Of a stretch of 7,599 nucleotides of DNA, positions 6,293 through 7,599 are shown one piece after another (position 1 is the first letter of the stretch; each line of letters opens with the position of its first letter). The translations under genes were made by a program, and so were the position numbers. A model generated the notes under the pieces. It did no database searches. It was not told the DNA's origin and saw nothing but the letters and a program-made list of their open reading frames with translations. The stretch is from Candidatus Eiseniibacteriota bacterium. Lineage in GTDB: Bacteria > Eisenbacteria > RBG-16-71-46 > JAFGJU01. The stretch lies in assembly GCA_016928935.1 (NCBI GenBank), contig JAFGJU010000218.1, forward strand, positions 1 through 7,599, read 5' to 3'.

Positions 6293-6793
6293 TCAACGTT
6301 TCGTCTTCGTCTCCACCAGCCGCTTACGCGCGTACGCGATGAGCCCTCCGGCGTCTATGATGTCCTGGCGCGCCTTGGGAAGAGGCACGATGTCGAACAT
6401 CCTGCCGGTGGTCCGGTTCACGACCCTCCCGGCCTCGAACTCGAGCTCGTCCCCTTCGCTCGCCTCGAGCGAGGGGCAAATGGCGGTCCTCAGGCCCAGG
6501 TTGGCCGAGTTCTGGAGGAAGATGCGGGCGAATCCCTTCGCCGCCACCACGAGCTCGTGTCCCTTGAGGGTGGACGCGGCCTGCTCGCGGGAGCTGCCGC
6601 ACCCGAAGTTGTCGCCGGCGACTATCACGCTTCCCTCGGGGATTTCGCCGCCGTTCAAGCGCTTGTTGAAATCAGGGAGGTCGGCGAAGCAATACTGGGG
6701 CGTCTCAGTGGGAAGCACGGTGGCCATGAAACGACCGGGATAGATCGCGTCCGTCGAGACGTCGTCTCCGAGTTTGAGAACCACTCGCGGCAT
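6293..6793 (-). CDS. leuD: 3-isopropylmalate dehydratase (isomerase) small subunit
   Basis: This encodes 166 aa. ATG 6793 is preceded by AGGAGG (6803-6808) 9 nt upstream. The small subunit supplies the swivelling aconitase domain 4, which pairs with LeuC to convert 2-isopropylmalate to 3-isopropylmalate in leucine synthesis. Visible signatures are GDDVSTDAIYPGR (9-21), the active-site loop AGDNFGCGSSREQA (59-72, with GCGSSRE at 64-70), GFARIFLQNSANLGL (87-101) and FDIVPLP (133-139). The length matches the short archaeal/thermophile-type subunit (about 160-170 aa), not the roughly 200-aa enterobacterial type. That short family also includes homoaconitase and other hydro-lyases, so substrate cannot be fixed from sequence alone; leucine synthesis is the likely role. 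It lies downstream of leuC, with no leuB after it in this window. Confidence 0.93.
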   Translation of the reverse strand: MPRVVLKLGDDVSTDAIYPGRFMATVLPTETPQYCFADLPDFNKRLNGGEIPEGSVIVAGDNFGCGSSREQAASTLKGHELVVAAKGFARIFLQNSANLGLRTAICPSLEASEGDELEFEAGRVVNRTTGRMFDIVPLPKARQDIIDAGGLIAYARKRLVETKTKR

Positions 6794-6888
6794 TGTGTGT
6801 TACCTCCTCTCTTTCGCCGTTCCGCGGCGCTGTATCCGCCGGCACTCGTGCCCACTTGTCCGCGCTCGCTCCTCCCCGTGCGCCTGCG

Positions 6889-6933
6889 CATGACGGAGCT
6901 CTTGGGGTCCCCGGCGGGGCGACGTCCGTCATG
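6889..6933 (-). repeat. Inverted repeat in the leuC-leuD spacer
   Basis: CATGACGG (6889-6896) and CCGTCATG (6926-6933) are perfect 8-nt inverted arms. The 29-nt interior holds a CCCC/GGGG mini-hairpin (6909-6912 with 6916-6919), with an alternative GGGG-T-CCCC pairing at 6904-6912. In the leuCD mRNA this would form a structured element between the two genes. Its function is unknown; it could be a processing, attenuating or stabilising structure. Confidence 0.4.
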
Positions 6934-6958
6934 ACCGCGGGCCGGCGCGGAGCGTCTC

Positions 6959-7599
6959 TCAGCGCGGGTCCGTGATGAAACCCGTGAGAGCGCTGGCGGC
7001 CGCCACCGCCGGCGAGCACAGGTAGACTTCCGCGTTCGGGTTTCCCATCCGGCCCTTGAAGTTTCTGTTGGTCGTGGACAGCGCGACTTCCTTGTCGCCC
7101 AGCGCGCCCTGGTGCACTCCCAGACAGCAGCCGCAGCCGGGATTCATGATGACTGCCCCCGCCTCGGCCAGCCGGGCCAGATAGCCCTCGGCCAGGGCCC
7201 GGCGGTAGATTCGCCACGACGCAGGGAAGACCAGCATCCGCACGCCGCGGGCCACGCGCTTGCCCGCAACAATCGCGGCCGCGACCTCGAGGTCGTCCAG
7301 CCTACCGTTCGTGCACGACCCGATGACCACCTGGTCAACTCGCACTTTGCCGACTTCTTCCACCGACTTGACGTTGTCCACAGTGTGCGGGCACGCGATC
7401 TGCGGCGACAGCGACGCGGCGTCAATCTCGGTCACGCCCGCATAACGGGCGTCAGGGTCCGGCGTGACGGGCTCGACTGCGTCCTTGACGCACGCCTCTT
7501 CCCTGAGGTAGTTGACCGTCTCCTCGTCCGCCGGCACTATCCCGGAAGTGGCCCCCGCTTCCACGGACATGTTGCAGAGCGTGAGCCTGCCGGACGTGG
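6959..7599 (-). CDS. leuC: 3-isopropylmalate dehydratase large subunit, C-terminal half (5' end off window)
   Basis: The frame runs off the right edge, so only the last 212 residues are seen (roughly half of a family protein of about 420 aa). It is an aconitase-superfamily large subunit with a [4Fe-4S] cluster. The visible part starts at TSGRLTLCNMSVEAGATSGI, a conserved family block. It then has VIGSCTNGRLDDL (first cluster Cys), MNPGCGCCLGVHQG (the CxxC pair) and STTNRNFKGRMGNP (substrate-binding motif), and ends ALTGFITDPR. With LeuD it would isomerise isopropylmalate in the cytoplasm. The style fits the HacA/LeuC2 (archaeal-type) branch, as does the short LeuD, so homoaconitase-like activity cannot be excluded. 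One oddity is that the usual CGPC cluster motif reads CGCC. Its promoter lies outside the window. Confidence 0.93.
   Translation of the reverse strand, partial: TSGRLTLCNMSVEAGATSGIVPADEETVNYLREEACVKDAVEPVTPDPDARYAGVTEIDAASLSPQIACPHTVDNVKSVEEVGKVRVDQVVIGSCTNGRLDDLEVAAAIVAGKRVARGVRMLVFPASWRIYRRALAEGYLARLAEAGAVIMNPGCGCCLGVHQGALGDKEVALSTTNRNFKGRMGNPNAEVYLCSPAVAAASALTGFITDPR

Noticed and set aside
6218..6934. 238-aa plus-strand open frame opposite leuD
   Set aside because: It is a mirror frame of leuD and its GC-rich flanks, with low-complexity Arg/Ala/Pro ends.
6705..7217. 170-aa minus-strand open frame bridging leuC and leuD, which might suggest a small gene in the spacer
   Set aside because: It overlaps both leu genes in another frame. 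Its spacer portion has no ribosome-binding site or family likeness, so I treat the spacer as non-coding.

Overview
The window is a GC-rich bacterial chromosome segment. It carries tmRNA and tRNA genes, Shine-Dalgarno starts, a sigma70-like promoter, a leucine-biosynthesis gene pair and several exported proteins. Three features suggest an uncultivated lineage near the FCB superphylum and its candidate phyla (Eisenbacteria/Krumholzibacteria/Latescibacteria-like): a secreted protein ending in a YPNPF / FlgD-Ig-like sorting tail, a remnant of a PD40 beta-propeller protein with the WVDxxIIExLKP ending, and a short, archaeal/thermophile-type LeuD. This placement is inference from protein style; no rRNA or marker gene is present to settle it.

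Left part (1-3528), plus then minus strand. A secreted erythromycin-esterase-like protein (233-1618, +) converges on a secreted alpha/beta hydrolase of the PAF-acetylhydrolase-like type (1737-2945, -). A strong GC-rich hairpin lies between them. Upstream of the hydrolase are two gene tails placed back to back: the C-terminus of a PD40/WD40-like propeller protein (-, 2958-3200) and the C-terminus of a TPR protein (+, 3262-3474). Both have lost their N-termini at about 3200-3310. The simplest reading is one deletion that removed the 5' halves of two divergent genes.

Middle (3529-6149), all minus strand. A 565-aa secreted beta-propeller protein with a FlgD-like sorting domain (3529-5226) follows a good promoter (5436-5465). 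Upstream of it is the tmRNA gene ssrA (5534-5880), with a readable tag ANTELALAA and a recognisable first pseudoknot. Upstream again is tRNA-Lys(CUU) (6012-6084), behind a textbook TTGACA-17-TATCTT promoter. The tRNA and tmRNA may be co-transcribed, since I see no convincing promoter in the 131 nt between them.

Right end (6293-7599), minus strand. leuD (6293-6793) is preceded by the C-terminal half of leuC (6959 to beyond the window edge). They should form the two-subunit isopropylmalate isomerase. The 165-nt spacer between them is long for this pair and contains an 8-bp inverted repeat.

I found no CRISPR array, transposase, phage gene, defence cassette or other clearly new system. The most unusual features are the double gene-tail scar, the atypical tmRNA tag and the secreted erythromycin-esterase-like protein.
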